Part shown: piece by piece, positions 25,993 through 36,200 of the stretch
Layout: each line of letters starts with the position of its first letter
Numbering within the stretch: the stretch's first letter is position 1
From: Dehalobacter sp. DCM
GTDB lineage: Bacteria > Bacillota > Desulfitobacteriia > Desulfitobacteriales > Syntrophobotulaceae
Direction of reading: 5' to 3'
NCBI RefSeq assembly: GCF_024972775.1
Contig: NZ_CP092282.1
Location: forward strand, 471,001 to 535,000
Length of the DNA: 64,000 nucleotides
Program-made: the position numbers and the translations under genes
Notes under the pieces: model-generated
The model's database searches: none
Seen by the model: only the letters and a program-made list of their open reading frames with translations
Told to the model about the DNA's origin: nothing

Positions 25993-26874
25993 ATGAAAGA
26001 ATTATCGATGAACATGCTGGCACCGGCCAAGATAAATCTTGCGTTGGCCATCACGGACAAACGGCCTGACGGATATCATGGCCTCGAAACAATTTTTCAG
26101 ACGGTAGCATTATATGACCGCGTGAATGTTGCGTTCAAAGGAAAAGGAATATCCTGCTTCTGCGGCGAATTAAGCGGAAATATAAACCTTGCTTATCAGG
26201 CGGCGAGGACATTCTTAGAAGTGTACGAGGCTATGGGATTTGGACATATTCCCGGAGTCGAGATTACGATTGAAAAGCAAATTCCAATGCAAGCCGGCTT
26301 GGCGGGAGGAAGTAGTGATGCGGCAACGGTTCTGATTGCCATTAATCAATTAGCAGGCAATCCTTTAACGTACGAACAGCTATTGGAATGTGCAAAAAAA
26401 TGCGGTTCAGACACTGCTTATTGCCTCCGAGGGGGAACGCAATGGGGTGAAGGAACCGGAACCATTTTGGAAGAATTGCCGCCCGCGCCCGAGATGGATA
26501 TATTGCTTGTCAAACCGCGGCAAGGGGTTAGTACTGCGGAAGCTTATCGTTTGTTCGATGATCAGGGACGATTCGCTAACCTGGAAAAAGATGTGTGGTT
26601 CGATGTACTGCGGTCGGCGGATGTCCCGCGCATCGGGCAATTATTAGCAAATAATCTGGAAAGTGCTGTGTTTAAACTTGTTCCTGAGATTTCCACCTTA
26701 AAAGCATTGTTGCTGGAAGGAGGCTGCATGGGGGCTTTGATGTCCGGAAGCGGTTCAGCTGTTTTTGGCATTATCAAAGACGTCGAACAAGGGGAAAAAA
26801 TGCGCAGGATTCTATTGGATGAAGGATTCAATCACCATTGGCTGGTAAAGACGATCCGAGCCCGTAATATTTAG
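25993..26874 (+). CDS. ispE: 4-diphosphocytidyl-2-C-methyl-D-erythritol kinase
   Basis: 293 residues, a GHMP kinase of the MEP isoprenoid pathway that phosphorylates CDP-methylerythritol. APAKINLALAITDKRPDGYH at the N-terminus and the glycine-rich PMQAGLAGGSSDAATVL are visible, as is a C-terminal MSGSGSAVFG. The start ATG at 25993 gives four residues before MNMLAPAK; the ATG four codons later is an alternative. It keeps the same position relative to purR and spoVG as in B. subtilis, with a GntR gene inserted. Confidence 0.96.
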   Translation: MKELSMNMLAPAKINLALAITDKRPDGYHGLETIFQTVALYDRVNVAFKGKGISCFCGELSGNINLAYQAARTFLEVYEAMGFGHIPGVEITIEKQIPMQAGLAGGSSDAATVLIAINQLAGNPLTYEQLLECAKKCGSDTAYCLRGGTQWGEGTGTILEELPPAPEMDILLVKPRQGVSTAEAYRLFDDQGRFANLEKDVWFDVLRSADVPRIGQLLANNLESAVFKLVPEISTLKALLLEGGCMGALMSGSGSAVFGIIKDVEQGEKMRRILLDEGFNHHWLVKTIRARNI

Positions 26875-26898
26875 GTTGGAGATAAGGAGTGATTTGTT

Positions 26899-27576
26899 AT
26901 GGAAAGACGCTTAGTACCCGTTAAATTAGACAGCTATAAGCCATTAAGGGAAATCGTTCTGGAGGCGTTAAGAGAGGCTATCGTCGGCGGGGTTTTAGAA
27001 CCCGGTGAGCGTTTGATGGAGATCCAACTCGCTGAGGAAATGGGTGTCAGTCGGACACCGGTCAGGGAGGCCATTCGCAAACTTGAACTGGAAGGTTTTG
27101 TCGTGATGGTTCCTCGCCGCGGGGCCTATGTCGCTGGTGTTTCCCACAAGGATGTCAAAGATGTCTTTGAGATCAGGGAGGCTTTAGAAGGATTAGCGGC
27201 AGGGCTCGCCGCAGAGAAGATCACCGATGAGGAAATTGAAGAACTGGAACGTGTCTTGCATTATGAGAAAGAGCCTGATTCGCTGGAAGTGTTGGTTCAG
27301 TCGGATATCGACTTCCATGCGCTTCTATATAAGGCAAGCCGCAACGAAAGGCTTAATCAGATCCTGGCAAACTTGAGAGAACAAACAAATCGCTTTCGGA
27401 CAACGTCGCTGGCAGTCCCCGGAAGAGCGAAATACGCCATTCAAGAGCACCGAGCGATTGTTGACGCCATTGCGCGGCACGACGTGGAAGAGGCCCAACG
27501 CTTGGCAGGCGCTCATATAGAAAACGCTGCCAACGTCATGTATGAAGCACTCAGAACAAGAGCAGGCAACCGGTAG
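26899..27576 (+). CDS. GntR-family (FadR/FCD type) transcription regulator
   Basis: 225 residues. The N-terminal winged helix has LREIVLEALREAIVGGVLEPGERL and MGVSRTPVREAIRKLELEGF. The C-terminal all-helical FCD domain has DVFEIREALEGLAAGLA and IDFHALLYKASRN with metal-ligand-like His and Asp residues. The ligand is unknown. AAGGAGTG precedes the ATG at 26899. It begins 24 bases after ispE and probably belongs to the same transcript. A gene in this slot is common in Peptococcaceae-type genomes, but its regulon is unknown to me. Confidence 0.9.
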   Translation: MERRLVPVKLDSYKPLREIVLEALREAIVGGVLEPGERLMEIQLAEEMGVSRTPVREAIRKLELEGFVVMVPRRGAYVAGVSHKDVKDVFEIREALEGLAAGLAAEKITDEEIEELERVLHYEKEPDSLEVLVQSDIDFHALLYKASRNERLNQILANLREQTNRFRTTSLAVPGRAKYAIQEHRAIVDAIARHDVEEAQRLAGAHIENAANVMYEALRTRAGNR

Positions 27577-27641
27577 AATGACTGACACGGATCAACGGGA
27601 CAGAAATCATATTTTATGGATGATTGATGAGAGATGAAAGC

Positions 27642-28445
27642 ATGAAAAGAACGGAAAGAATCATTGCCTTGACAGAAATTCTTCTATCTCATCCTAATGA
27701 ACTCCTGACATTAGGCTTTTTTGCTGAGCGCTTTCAAACCGCTAAATCCACCATCAGTGAAGATTTGGCGGCAATAAAGGAAAGTTTATGTATAGCACGA
27801 AAAGGATATCTGGAAACCATCCCCGGCGCAGCCGGAGGCATTAAGTATACGCCGGAAATCGGAAGGGAAGAAGCCCAGAAATTTTTGGATTCATTGGCTC
27901 AAACCTTAAGCGCCAGTGATCGAATCCTTCCGGGTGGATTTCTTTACATGGCGGATATTCTCTATGACCCGCATATTTCCAAAAAATTGGGCCTGCTTTT
28001 TGCCAGTATTTTTCGCAAGAGAAATCCTGAAGCCGTAGTAACAATCGAAACAAAAGGCATACCCCTTGCCTTGATGACAGCGGATGCACTGGGTGTACCT
28101 GCTGTTGTCGTGGGGCATGGAAACAAGGTAACCGAAGGGTCTTCGGTCAGTATCAATTACATATCCGGATCTTCTGAGAGGATCCAAACGATGTCCTTGA
28201 CGCGAAAGGCATTACGCACCGGAAAAAGGGTTCTCGTAATTGATGATTTTATTAAAGCCGGGGGCACGGCAAAAGGAATCATGAGTCTTATGCAAGAGTT
28301 TGATGCCCAGGTCGTCGGATTGGGTATTCTCATGGAGGATGCTGTATGGCATACCTCACGGTTAGTTAACGACTATCATGCGCTGCTCCAGTTGGAAATC
28401 GATACTGCAACCGGTAATACATCCGTCAGGGCCAACCGGCTTTAG
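27642..28445 (+). CDS. purR: Purine operon repressor PurR
   Basis: About 267 residues. A B. subtilis-type PurR: N-terminal winged helix (MKRTERIIALTEILLSHPNE, TAKSTISEDLAAIK) and a phosphoribosyltransferase-like effector domain with the PRPP loop VLVIDDFIKAGGTAKG. It represses purine genes and is relieved by PRPP. I start it at the ATG at 27642 since the B. subtilis protein begins at the matching position; a TTG/ATG pair at 27624-27629 is in frame but poorly supported. Followed by an AT-rich terminator. Confidence 0.94.
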   Translation: MKRTERIIALTEILLSHPNELLTLGFFAERFQTAKSTISEDLAAIKESLCIARKGYLETIPGAAGGIKYTPEIGREEAQKFLDSLAQTLSASDRILPGGFLYMADILYDPHISKKLGLLFASIFRKRNPEAVVTIETKGIPLALMTADALGVPAVVVGHGNKVTEGSSVSINYISGSSERIQTMSLTRKALRTGKRVLVIDDFIKAGGTAKGIMSLMQEFDAQVVGLGILMEDAVWHTSRLVNDYHALLQLEIDTATGNTSVRANRL

Positions 28446-28500
28446 GAAAATGGGAAAATAGGAAAATGGTTGTGATAAAAAAACAAGAATAATGTAAAAT

Positions 28501-28527
28501 AATTGAAAATTTCAATTTTTTTTTGTT
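28501..28527 (+). terminator. AT-rich hairpin and T-run after purR
   Basis: AATTGAAA and TTTCAATT form an eight-base inverted repeat (28501-28517), with an uninterrupted run of T residues following. It separates purR from the spoVG promoter. Confidence 0.6.
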
Positions 28528-28532
28528 AAAAA

Positions 28533-28559
28533 GAAGGAGTTTTTTGCCAAACAGAGAAT
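28533..28559 (+). promoter_or_regulatory. Sigma-H-type promoter of spoVG
   Basis: GAAGGAGTT (28533-28541) and AGAGAAT (28553-28559) are 11 bases apart. They match the sigma-H consensus RnAGGAWWW-N11-12-RnnGAAT at nearly all positions. spoVG is transcribed by sigma-H in B. subtilis, and the promoter ends about 55 bases before the start codon. Confidence 0.7.
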
Positions 28560-28613
28560 AAAAAAAGAAGATTTTTCTGGAGCGAGAAGAGAGAAGGGTG
28601 GTGATACTCAACA

Positions 28614-28874
28614 ATGGAGATTACGGACGTCAGAGTTCGAAAGGTGAATGCCGAAGGCAAGATGAAAGCAGTGGTATCAGTCACATTTGACAATGAGTTT
28701 GTTGTCCATGACGTAAAGGTTGTTGAAGGAACGAATGGTCTTTTTGTGGCTATGCCCAGTAGGAAGACCCCGGAAGGCGATTTTCGCGATATTGCCCACC
28801 CGATTTCATCTGCGGCGAGAGAAAAAATCCAGACAAAGGTATTAGAAGAGTACGGAAAAGGCCTAGAAGGGTAA
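28614..28874 (+). CDS. spoVG: SpoVG, regulator of septation and sporulation
   Basis: 86 residues (B. subtilis has 97). SpoVG is a small RNA/DNA-binding regulator. The start [19 protein letters not shown] and the conserved [11 protein letters not shown] and [20 protein letters not shown] are visible. GGTGGTGAT precedes the ATG. A shorter C-terminus than that of Bacillus is usual in clostridia. It is a single gene unit between a sigma-H-type promoter and an intrinsic terminator. Confidence 0.96.
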   Translation: MEITDVRVRKVNAEGKMKAVVSVTFDNEFVVHDVKVVEGTNGLFVAMPSRKTPEGDFRDIAHPISSAAREKIQTKVLEEYGKGLEG

Positions 28875-28890
28875 TCATCAATCAGGCACG

Positions 28891-28922
28891 AAGAGACCAT
28901 CTTTAGAGAGGTCTCTTTTTTA
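28891..28922 (+). terminator. Intrinsic terminator of spoVG
   Basis: AAGAGACC (28891-28898) pairs with GGTCTCTT (28910-28917), followed by TTTTT. Confidence 0.85.
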
Positions 28923-29049
28923 TTCATCTATGCTCAAGCAAATTCGCTTATATAAAGCAGCTTTGTCGGATTCATTCCTATAATACACAAAAACAAGGTG
29001 ATTCAAAATGTTTTTATGCAAAGCTCATACAAAAAATTAATAAAATATT

Positions 29050-29078
29050 TTGTTATTCTACTCAAAAATTCGTATAAT
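29050..29078 (+). promoter_or_regulatory. Sigma-A promoter of glmU-prs
   Basis: TTGTTA (29050-29055) and TATAAT (29073-29078) have an ideal 17-base spacer. It lies 50 bases before the glmU start. Confidence 0.75.
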
Positions 29079-29128
29079 AGGGAAGTAAACGTCATATTTA
29101 CTATTTCTACTGGAGGGTACTTAAGAAA

Positions 29129-30490
29129 ATGGCTTATTATACAGCGGTTGTACTGGCTGCGGGAAAAGGCACTCGAATGAAATCCGAATTGCCGAAAGTC
29201 ATGCACTTCATGGCCGGACAACCCTTGATCGATCATGTCTTGGATAAGGTATCGCGTTTAGGTATTGATGACGTGTTGACGATAGCCGGGCACGGTCGTG
29301 AAATACTGACGGAGCATCTTGGCCAGCGGACACACGTCGTTGTGCAGAGCGAACAGCTCGGCACGGGACATGCTGTTATGCAAGTAATCCCATACCTGAA
29401 AGAGGATACGGATGTGCTTATTTTAAGCGGTGATCAACCGCTCTTGTCTGAGCATACCATTAAAGCGCTGATGACGCATCACAGCGTTTCTGGCGCATCC
29501 GCAACGGTTCTGACAGCATGTTTGGATATTCCAACCGGGTATGGCCGGATACTAAAAAACGATCAGGGTTTTAGCGGGATTATTGAAGAAAAAGATGCTG
29601 ATGTTAAGCAAAGAGAGATAAACGAAATCAATACGGGCACGTATTGTTTTCGTGCTGGGGCATTGAAAAACGCGTTGCAGAAAATCACGCCGACGAATGC
29701 CCAAGGAGAATATTATCTAACGGATGTATTTGATATAATCCTTTCCTCAGGCGGCAAAATAGAAACACTATGTACAGACGATCCGACAGAGGCCTTCGGG
29801 ATAAACAACCGGGTCCAGCTAGCCGAAGCGGAGGACATTTTATATGATCGCATACGAAAGCACTGGATGCTGGAGGGGGTAACAATTATTAATCCATCGT
29901 CGGTGTTCATCGATGCACAGGCTGTTTTAGGCAGAGATGTTATTATCAGCCCGTTTACACTCATTAAAGGAAATACGCGGATTGACGATCATGCCCAGAT
30001 TGGGCCTGGGGTTACAGTGATCAACAGTCACTGCCGGCAAGGATGCAAGATCCAGCATGCGGTGATACAAGACGCCGTCATCGGTGAAAATTGCAGCATC
30101 GGGCCTTATGCTTATATTCGGCCAGGGACAGTGTTGGGGACGGGAGTTAAAGTCGGCGATTTTGTGGAGATAAAAAACAGCCATATCGCGGATGGTTCCA
30201 AGGTCCCTCATTTAAGTTATATCGGGGATTCTGTGATTGGGAATGATGTGAATATCGGGGCAGGTACGATAACCTGCAACTATGACGGGATGGCGAAACA
30301 CCGGACGACAATCGGAGACAATGTCTTTGTCGGCAGCAATACGAATTTTGTTGCTCCGGTGACTATCGGTCATCACGCCGTCATCGGTGCGGGATCGACA
30401 ATAACCAAGGATGTGCCTGCTGAATCACTGGCAATAGAAAGATCTCAGCAAAAAAATATCGAAAATTACACGAAGATTAGGAAAAAGTAG
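29129..30490 (+). CDS. glmU: Bifunctional N-acetylglucosamine-1-phosphate uridyltransferase / glucosamine-1-phosphate acetyltransferase
   Basis: 453 residues. It makes UDP-N-acetylglucosamine for peptidoglycan. The N-terminal nucleotidyltransferase domain has VVLAAGKGTRMKSELPKVMH; the C-terminal half is a left-handed beta helix with hexapeptide repeats and the acetyltransferase motif IGAGTITCNYDG. Length and both domains are standard. GGAGGG is present about 12 bases before the ATG, slightly far. It is followed by prs after 10 bases, the same pair as in B. subtilis. Confidence 0.97.
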   Translation: MAYYTAVVLAAGKGTRMKSELPKVMHFMAGQPLIDHVLDKVSRLGIDDVLTIAGHGREILTEHLGQRTHVVVQSEQLGTGHAVMQVIPYLKEDTDVLILSGDQPLLSEHTIKALMTHHSVSGASATVLTACLDIPTGYGRILKNDQGFSGIIEEKDADVKQREINEINTGTYCFRAGALKNALQKITPTNAQGEYYLTDVFDIILSSGGKIETLCTDDPTEAFGINNRVQLAEAEDILYDRIRKHWMLEGVTIINPSSVFIDAQAVLGRDVIISPFTLIKGNTRIDDHAQIGPGVTVINSHCRQGCKIQHAVIQDAVIGENCSIGPYAYIRPGTVLGTGVKVGDFVEIKNSHIADGSKVPHLSYIGDSVIGNDVNIGAGTITCNYDGMAKHRTTIGDNVFVGSNTNFVAPVTIGHHAVIGAGSTITKDVPAESLAIERSQQKNIENYTKIRKK

Positions 30491-30500
30491 GGGGATTATC

Positions 30501-31442
30501 ATGGCCACAAAAGAACTGAAAATTTTCTGCGGCAATGCGAACAAGGATTTAGCCCAGGAAATTGCCGATTACTTAGGAATTTCTTTAGGCGTTGCCAATG
30601 TCAAAACATTTCAAGACGGTGAAATAAATATTGGCATTGATGAGAGTGTCAGGGGTGCTGATGTTTTTGTCGTTCAACCGACGTGTGCACCAACCAATGA
30701 TAACATTATGGAGTTGCTGATCCTCATCGATGCGTTGAGAAGAGCCTCCGCCAGCCGGATTACCGCAGTCGTACCTTATTATGGATATGCCAGACAGGAA
30801 CGAAAAACCAAAGCCAGAGAACCCATTACGGCAAAACTGATGGCCAATCTTATTACCACGGCGGGAGCAGACCGTTTGGTGGCAATGGACTTTCACGCAC
30901 CAGCTATTCAGGGCTTTTTTGATATTCCGGTGGATCATCTGCCGGGCGTTCCGATTATCGCCGAGTATTTCCTGGAAAAGAAGCTGGAAAATATCTGTGT
31001 CGTATCTCCGGATATCGGCGGCGTTGGGAGAGCGAGAAACTTTGCCGAAAGGGTAAATGCCACCTTGGCTATTGTTGATAAACGCCGCCCTGAGCCCAAT
31101 GTATCGAAAGTGATGCATGTTATTGGCGACCTTCAGGGAAAAACAGCGGTATTAATCGATGATATTATTGATACAGGCGGAAGCATTACCCAAGCCGCAG
31201 CGGTACTACTGGAAAAAGGGGCAAAAGAGGTTTATGCGGCGTGTACACATCCGGTACTGTCCTCAACGGCCATTGAAAAGCTGGATAACTCCGTGATCAA
31301 GGAAGTCGTCATCACCAATACGATTCCTTTAGCCAAGGATAAACAGAGCAAAAAAATAAAGGTGCTTTCAGTGGCACCCTTATTAGGAGAAGCTATCGTC
31401 CGGATTCATGAAGATTTGTCCGTCAGTAAGCTGTTTAGTTAA
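30501..31442 (+). CDS. prs: Ribose-phosphate pyrophosphokinase
   Basis: 313 residues. It makes PRPP from ribose 5-phosphate and ATP, for nucleotides, His, Trp and NAD synthesis. Visible motifs: VVPYYGYARQERK, AMDFHAPAIQGFFDIP and the PRPP loop VLIDDIIDTGGSI. GGGGG before the ATG serves as the ribosome binding site. Its stop abuts the stop of the convergent PRC-barrel gene with no spacer. Confidence 0.97.
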   Translation: MATKELKIFCGNANKDLAQEIADYLGISLGVANVKTFQDGEINIGIDESVRGADVFVVQPTCAPTNDNIMELLILIDALRRASASRITAVVPYYGYARQERKTKAREPITAKLMANLITTAGADRLVAMDFHAPAIQGFFDIPVDHLPGVPIIAEYFLEKKLENICVVSPDIGGVGRARNFAERVNATLAIVDKRRPEPNVSKVMHVIGDLQGKTAVLIDDIIDTGGSITQAAAVLLEKGAKEVYAACTHPVLSSTAIEKLDNSVIKEVVITNTIPLAKDKQSKKIKVLSVAPLLGEAIVRIHEDLSVSKLFS

Positions 31443-32213
31443 TTAAATCATCTTGTTGTCCCGGTTATCAGCCTCAGCCTCAGACACCGGCTCGGGAGCA
31501 TCTGCTGCTGCAGGTTGCGCTTGTTCCAACGTGTCTTCGATCATAGCCTCGGTGTTGACCATTTCCCCCAGTTCAGCGGTTTCCTCGCTAGGGGAGGGCA
31601 GGTTATTCTTTTTGCTTTTTCGCAACACACTATTCGCATCCCGGCCTTTCCGGGATGCCTTTTGCGCGGCTACCTGGAATAATTGTTTGACATTTTCATT
31701 GATGCCTTTGGAAAAGAGTTCCAGACGCTCTTCGCTATCTTTAGCGGCAACAACGACATCAGCGCCGATCGTGAGTACATCATCCGCGTTTAACCGTGCT
31801 TTCCCTTTGAGTAATCCGTCAATTTTGCCGCCGGAGATCTCCAGACACGCAATGGCGCCACTTTCCTCATCAACATAAAATTCTTCGATAAGCCCAAGGG
31901 TCTTGCCGTTGGCTGTGATGACTTTAATGCCAATCAGAGCAGCCTTTTCTTTCAGAAGTTCCATCATCTCGGGTAGATTGGTTGCTTTTTCTGCTTGTTT
32001 TTCGGCGCCGACCGTGATGGCATTTTCTCCGACACTGACAACTCTGTTAAATGGGATTATACGCTGTTCCTTGAAGAAGCCCTTAGGGTCAACGATTAAT
32101 GCTGCGACTGATTTGGCAGCAGGATCTATCACAATATTGCGGACAAGCCCGATTTGTTGACCTTCTTTTAAAGAAATGATCGGTAACGATAATATTCTTT
32201 TGCTTGGCAGCAT
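31443..32213 (-). CDS. PRC-barrel domain protein
   Basis: About 256 residues. The start is the ATG at 32213, preceded by AAAGGAGG; a longer frame to 32264 lacks a site. Two PRC-barrel-like units are visible: SLPIISLKEGQQIGLVRNIV with ALIVDP, and IGIKVITANGKTLGLIEEFYV with IACLEISGG. PRC barrels are small beta domains found in RimM and photosynthetic reaction centres. The C-terminal 60 residues are acidic and disordered-looking (Glu/Ala/Pro-rich). It takes the place of ctc (rplY-like) between prs and pth, but in the opposite direction. Confidence 0.85.
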   Translation of the reverse strand: MLPSKRILSLPIISLKEGQQIGLVRNIVIDPAAKSVAALIVDPKGFFKEQRIIPFNRVVSVGENAITVGAEKQAEKATNLPEMMELLKEKAALIGIKVITANGKTLGLIEEFYVDEESGAIACLEISGGKIDGLLKGKARLNADDVLTIGADVVVAAKDSEERLELFSKGINENVKQLFQVAAQKASRKGRDANSVLRKSKKNNLPSPSEETAELGEMVNTEAMIEDTLEQAQPAAADAPEPVSEAEADNRDNKMI

Positions 32214-32298
32214 ATCGATTCCTCCTTTAATTGTTTCACAAAGATACCAGTTTACTTTATGCATGATAATTTTGGTTTATGCTGAAAAGGAGATACGA

Positions 32299-32859
32299 AT
32301 GAAGGCGATTGTTGGTCTTGGCAATCCAGGAGTAAAATATAGCCGAACAAAACATAATGCCGGTTTTATGGTGCTCGATAACATAGCGAAAGAGGAAGGG
32401 TTGGTTTTCCGCAGCGGCTTTCGCGGCCAAGCTGCAGAAGCAAAGAAGGATGGCGAACGGATCTTCTATCTAAAGCCGCAGACATATATGAATCTCAGCG
32501 GCTTGGCTGCAGCAGAATTGGTTAATTATTATAAGATTGCACCTCAAGACATCTTGGTCATTCATGACGATATGGATCTTCCGCTTGGAAGACTCCGACT
32601 TCGCTCTAAAGGAAGCGCAGGCGGGCATAATGGCATCAAATCCTTGATTGCCGAATTGGGGATCCAGGACTTTTGGCGTTTAAAAATTGGCGTCGGCAGG
32701 CCGAAGTTGGAAACGGACGTTGTTGATCATGTCCTGACCTCATTTGCTAAACAAGAGGCAGAAATTTTCGAAGAGGCGATTATTCGGGCGGTCAAGGTTT
32801 CCGCTTTGTGGTGCCAAGGACGGCAAGATGAAGCCATGAACCTGTATAATAGGGAGTGA
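32299..32859 (+). CDS. pth: Peptidyl-tRNA hydrolase
   Basis: 186 residues, standard length. It recycles peptidyl-tRNA released from stalled ribosomes. The start MKAIVGLGNPGVKYSRTKHN (ATG at 32299, AAAGGAGA upstream) contains the catalytic His20-type motif TKHNAGF; KPQTYMNLSG, VIHDDMDLPLG and GSAGGHNGIKS follow. pth-fin-mfd is the B. subtilis order. Confidence 0.97.
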   Translation: MKAIVGLGNPGVKYSRTKHNAGFMVLDNIAKEEGLVFRSGFRGQAAEAKKDGERIFYLKPQTYMNLSGLAAAELVNYYKIAPQDILVIHDDMDLPLGRLRLRSKGSAGGHNGIKSLIAELGIQDFWRLKIGVGRPKLETDVVDHVLTSFAKQEAEIFEEAIIRAVKVSALWCQGRQDEAMNLYNRE

Positions 32860-32893
32860 ATACGGCAAGCATAATACAGGGAGGTGTATTCCA

Positions 32894-33070
32894 TTGTATA
32901 TGTTAAAAATATGCCGTTGTTGTGATGCCATTGTGGGCGAATTGGATACAGATGATTCCAAAAATCTGCGCATGGATCATTCGATTGAAATTACAGGTAA
33001 TGTTGCCTATACACTCTGTTCGCGGTGTATGCGTGAATTGGATATACACAGAGCAACGTACTACCAGTAA
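32894..33070 (+). CDS. fin: Fin (YabK, DUF2757) anti-sigma-F factor homologue, TTG start
   Basis: A 58-residue frame with GGGAGGTG about seven bases before a TTG at 32894. The product begins MYMLKICRCCDAIVGELDTD and ends TLCSRCMRELDIHRATYYQ. Two Cys pairs (CRCC and CSRC) suit a zinc ribbon. In B. subtilis the small zinc-binding protein Fin, encoded between pth and mfd, inhibits sigma-F so that sigma-G can take over. Size, cysteine pattern and position match, so I call it fin by synteny; the sequence match itself is modest. Confidence 0.8.
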   Translation: MYMLKICRCCDAIVGELDTDDSKNLRMDHSIEITGNVAYTLCSRCMRELDIHRATYYQ

Positions 33071-33263
33071 TTATTAAATTATTTATCGCAGGGATATCTA
33101 AGAATTAGGGTATACACAGGTTCTGAGAGGATAAAATGCTTAATAAATGATACCATTGAGAATTCCGGAATTGGGTTGCGTGCGTCGTGCACGCCATAGG
33201 TTCTAAGAGGGATAGAATGAGATATGCATATAAACGTGCTACTTTATGCGGGAGGGCATCTGC

Positions 33264-36200
33264 ATGCCTACGATTAATGATTTTTTGTACAAGGGCTTTG
33301 ATATAGGCGAAATTAACGCTGCATTAAGTCGAAAAGAAACACCTCAAATGGTTTACAATATAACCGGCAGCCAGAAAGCTGCGTTTGCCGGTCAGCTGGT
33401 TGGTTCAAAACAACAGTCTCTCATTATTACGTATACGGATGAACAAGCCCAAAATTGGGTGAATGACCTGGAAACCTGGCTGCCTGATTATGACATATTA
33501 TTGTTCCCTTCAACGGATTGGCTCCCCTTTGAAGTTCTGAGCAGAAGTCATGAAAGCACGGCGGAACGTATCCGCGTGTTAAGCAGTCTTATGCATAACA
33601 ACGAGCAGTCTGGCCGGGGGAAAATTGTTGTTGCCCCAGTCCAGGCAATTATCAAAAAGCTGCTCCAGCCGAATGTTTGGTCGAAACATTGTGTGCAGTT
33701 AAAGGTAGGGGAACAGTATACACTGTCTGACATCATGCTTCTTTTTGTAGAGGCTGGTTACGAACGCGTTGAAACCATTGAAGGCAAAGGCCAGTTTGCG
33801 TTGCGGGGAGGCATATTGGATATTGCTCCCTATGACCGAGACCCGATCCGGGTAGAATTTTTTGATGAAGAGGTCGATTCAATCAGGGTGTTTGACCTCG
33901 AAACCCAGAAATCCCAAGAGAGTATTCCCGATGTATGGATCGTTCCTGTCCACGAATATGTGGTAAGTAAAGAGGAACAACACAATCTCAAATGGGAGGT
34001 AAGAGCAAAAGCCCGTAAAGCTGTAGGCCGCTTACAACGCTTGGAACGCTATGATGCCGCTCATAAACTTCACAAGAAAGTGGAACATATCATCGAGCGT
34101 TTGGATACAGGGATACTGAATGAAAGCATTTATCCGTATTTAGCGCTCCTGCCGGACGAATATGTTCCGTTTTTTGAATGGCTGAATCCGGATTGCCTGG
34201 TTTTCCTTGATGAGCCCTTAAGACTAAAAGAACAGTTGGATTTCCATTACAGTCAGCGTATGGCTGAATTTGCCGACAACCTGGAAAAAGGAGAAGAGTT
34301 TGTCAATCCGGATAAGTTATTCATTGGATTTGAGGACCTTTTGGCAAGCAGACAACGCCCTTTAATCGGCCTATCCAACCTATTGCGGGAAATAACCGGG
34401 TTTAAACCGAAGCGGGTAACCAACCTCACAGCGCGTCCCTTAGCAGGTTATGCTAAGACGTCCATGCTTGTAGAAGAAATTGAGCGTTGGCAATCCAGTG
34501 GGTATACGATAGCCCTTTTTGCCGGAAATGCGGAGCAAGCGCAACGTTTGGTCCAAGGAATGAAAGACCGGGGTATTACGGCCGGTCTGTTTTCGCTATG
34601 CGGCAATATCACCCCAGGCGGGGTTTCTGTTTATCCGCTTTCCATAAGTCAGGGGTTTGAACTGCCGGTTAGCAAATTGATAACATTTACCGAAACGGAG
34701 ATCTACCGAAGAGAGCGAAAACAGCAGCCCAAACCGAAGAAAGCGCAAAAAGAAACGGATATTATGGCCTTCAGTGATCTTAAGCCGGGTGATTTTGTTG
34801 TTCATTTTTACCATGGAATTGGCAAGTTCACGGGAATTGAAACGATTACGGTGGATAATATCCAAAAGGACTACTTTGCCATTAAATATGCAGGGGAGGA
34901 TAAACTCTATGTCCCGCTTGACCAGCTACAGTTGTTGCAGAAGTATTTGGGAACAGATGACTCCAGCGCGCCAAAACTTAATAAGCTGAATGGCAATGAA
35001 TGGAATAAAGCCAAGGCCAAGGCCCACTCTGCGGTTAAGGAGATGGCCATTGATTTATTGGCCCTTTATGCCAAGCGAGAAAAGGCAGTCGGATTCGCTT
35101 TCCCTGAAGATAATCAATGGCAAAGGGAATTTGAACAACGTTTCCCCTATGAAGAAACACCGGATCAGCTTCAGAGTATCACGGAAGTTAAACAGGACAT
35201 GATGAAAACACGGCCTATGGATCGCCTTTTATGCGGCGATGTGGGCTACGGGAAAACAGAAGTGGCACTGAGGGCTGCTTTCAAGGCTGTTTTGTGCGGG
35301 AAACAAGTCGCTGTCATGGTACCGACGACGATTCTGGCTCAACAGCACTACAACACGTTCAGAGAGCGGTTCATGGACTATCCGGTAAAGGTGGATATGT
35401 TAAGCCGTTTTCGTACACCGAAGGAACAAAAGCATATTATTCAGAGTCTCCAGGATGGCACCCTGGATATTGTCGTTGGAACTCACCGGCTATTATCTGA
35501 CGGCGTTAGTTTTAAGGATTTAGGACTGCTCATTGTTGATGAAGAGCAACGCTTTGGGGTTGCCCATAAAGAAAAAATTAAAACGTTGAAGACGAACGTC
35601 GATGTACTGACCTTATCCGCAACACCCATTCCAAGAACACTTCACATGTCACTTGTCGGATTACGGGATATGAGTATTATCGCAACCCCCCCGGAAGACA
35701 GATTTCCTGTGCAGACCTTTGTGGCTGAATTTAATGGCGAAATGGTTCGTGATGCGATCCGACGGGAACTGAACAGGGGCGGTCAGGTTTTTTATGTTCA
35801 TAACCGAGTAGAAAGCCTTGATAAAGTCGTTCGATTACTCAATTCATTAATTCCCGAGGCGCGCTGCGGGGTTGTCCACGGTCAGATGAGCGAAACGCAA
35901 TTGGAGAGAGAAATGATGTCCTTTTTAGATAAAGATAAGGATATCCTTGTATGTACCACCATTATCGAAACCGGCTTGGATATGCCCAATGTGAATACGC
36001 TCATCGTCGATGAAGCGGACAAGTTTGGCTTAAGTCAGCTCTATCAGCTCAGAGGCAGAGTGGGGAGATCCAATCGCAAAGCATACGCCTATTTTCTTTA
36101 TCCGCCGCAAAAGGTTTTAACGGAAGAAGCTGAGAAAAGACTGTCAACAATCAGAGAATTCACCGAATTTGGTTCCGGTTTTAAAATTGCGATGCGTGAT

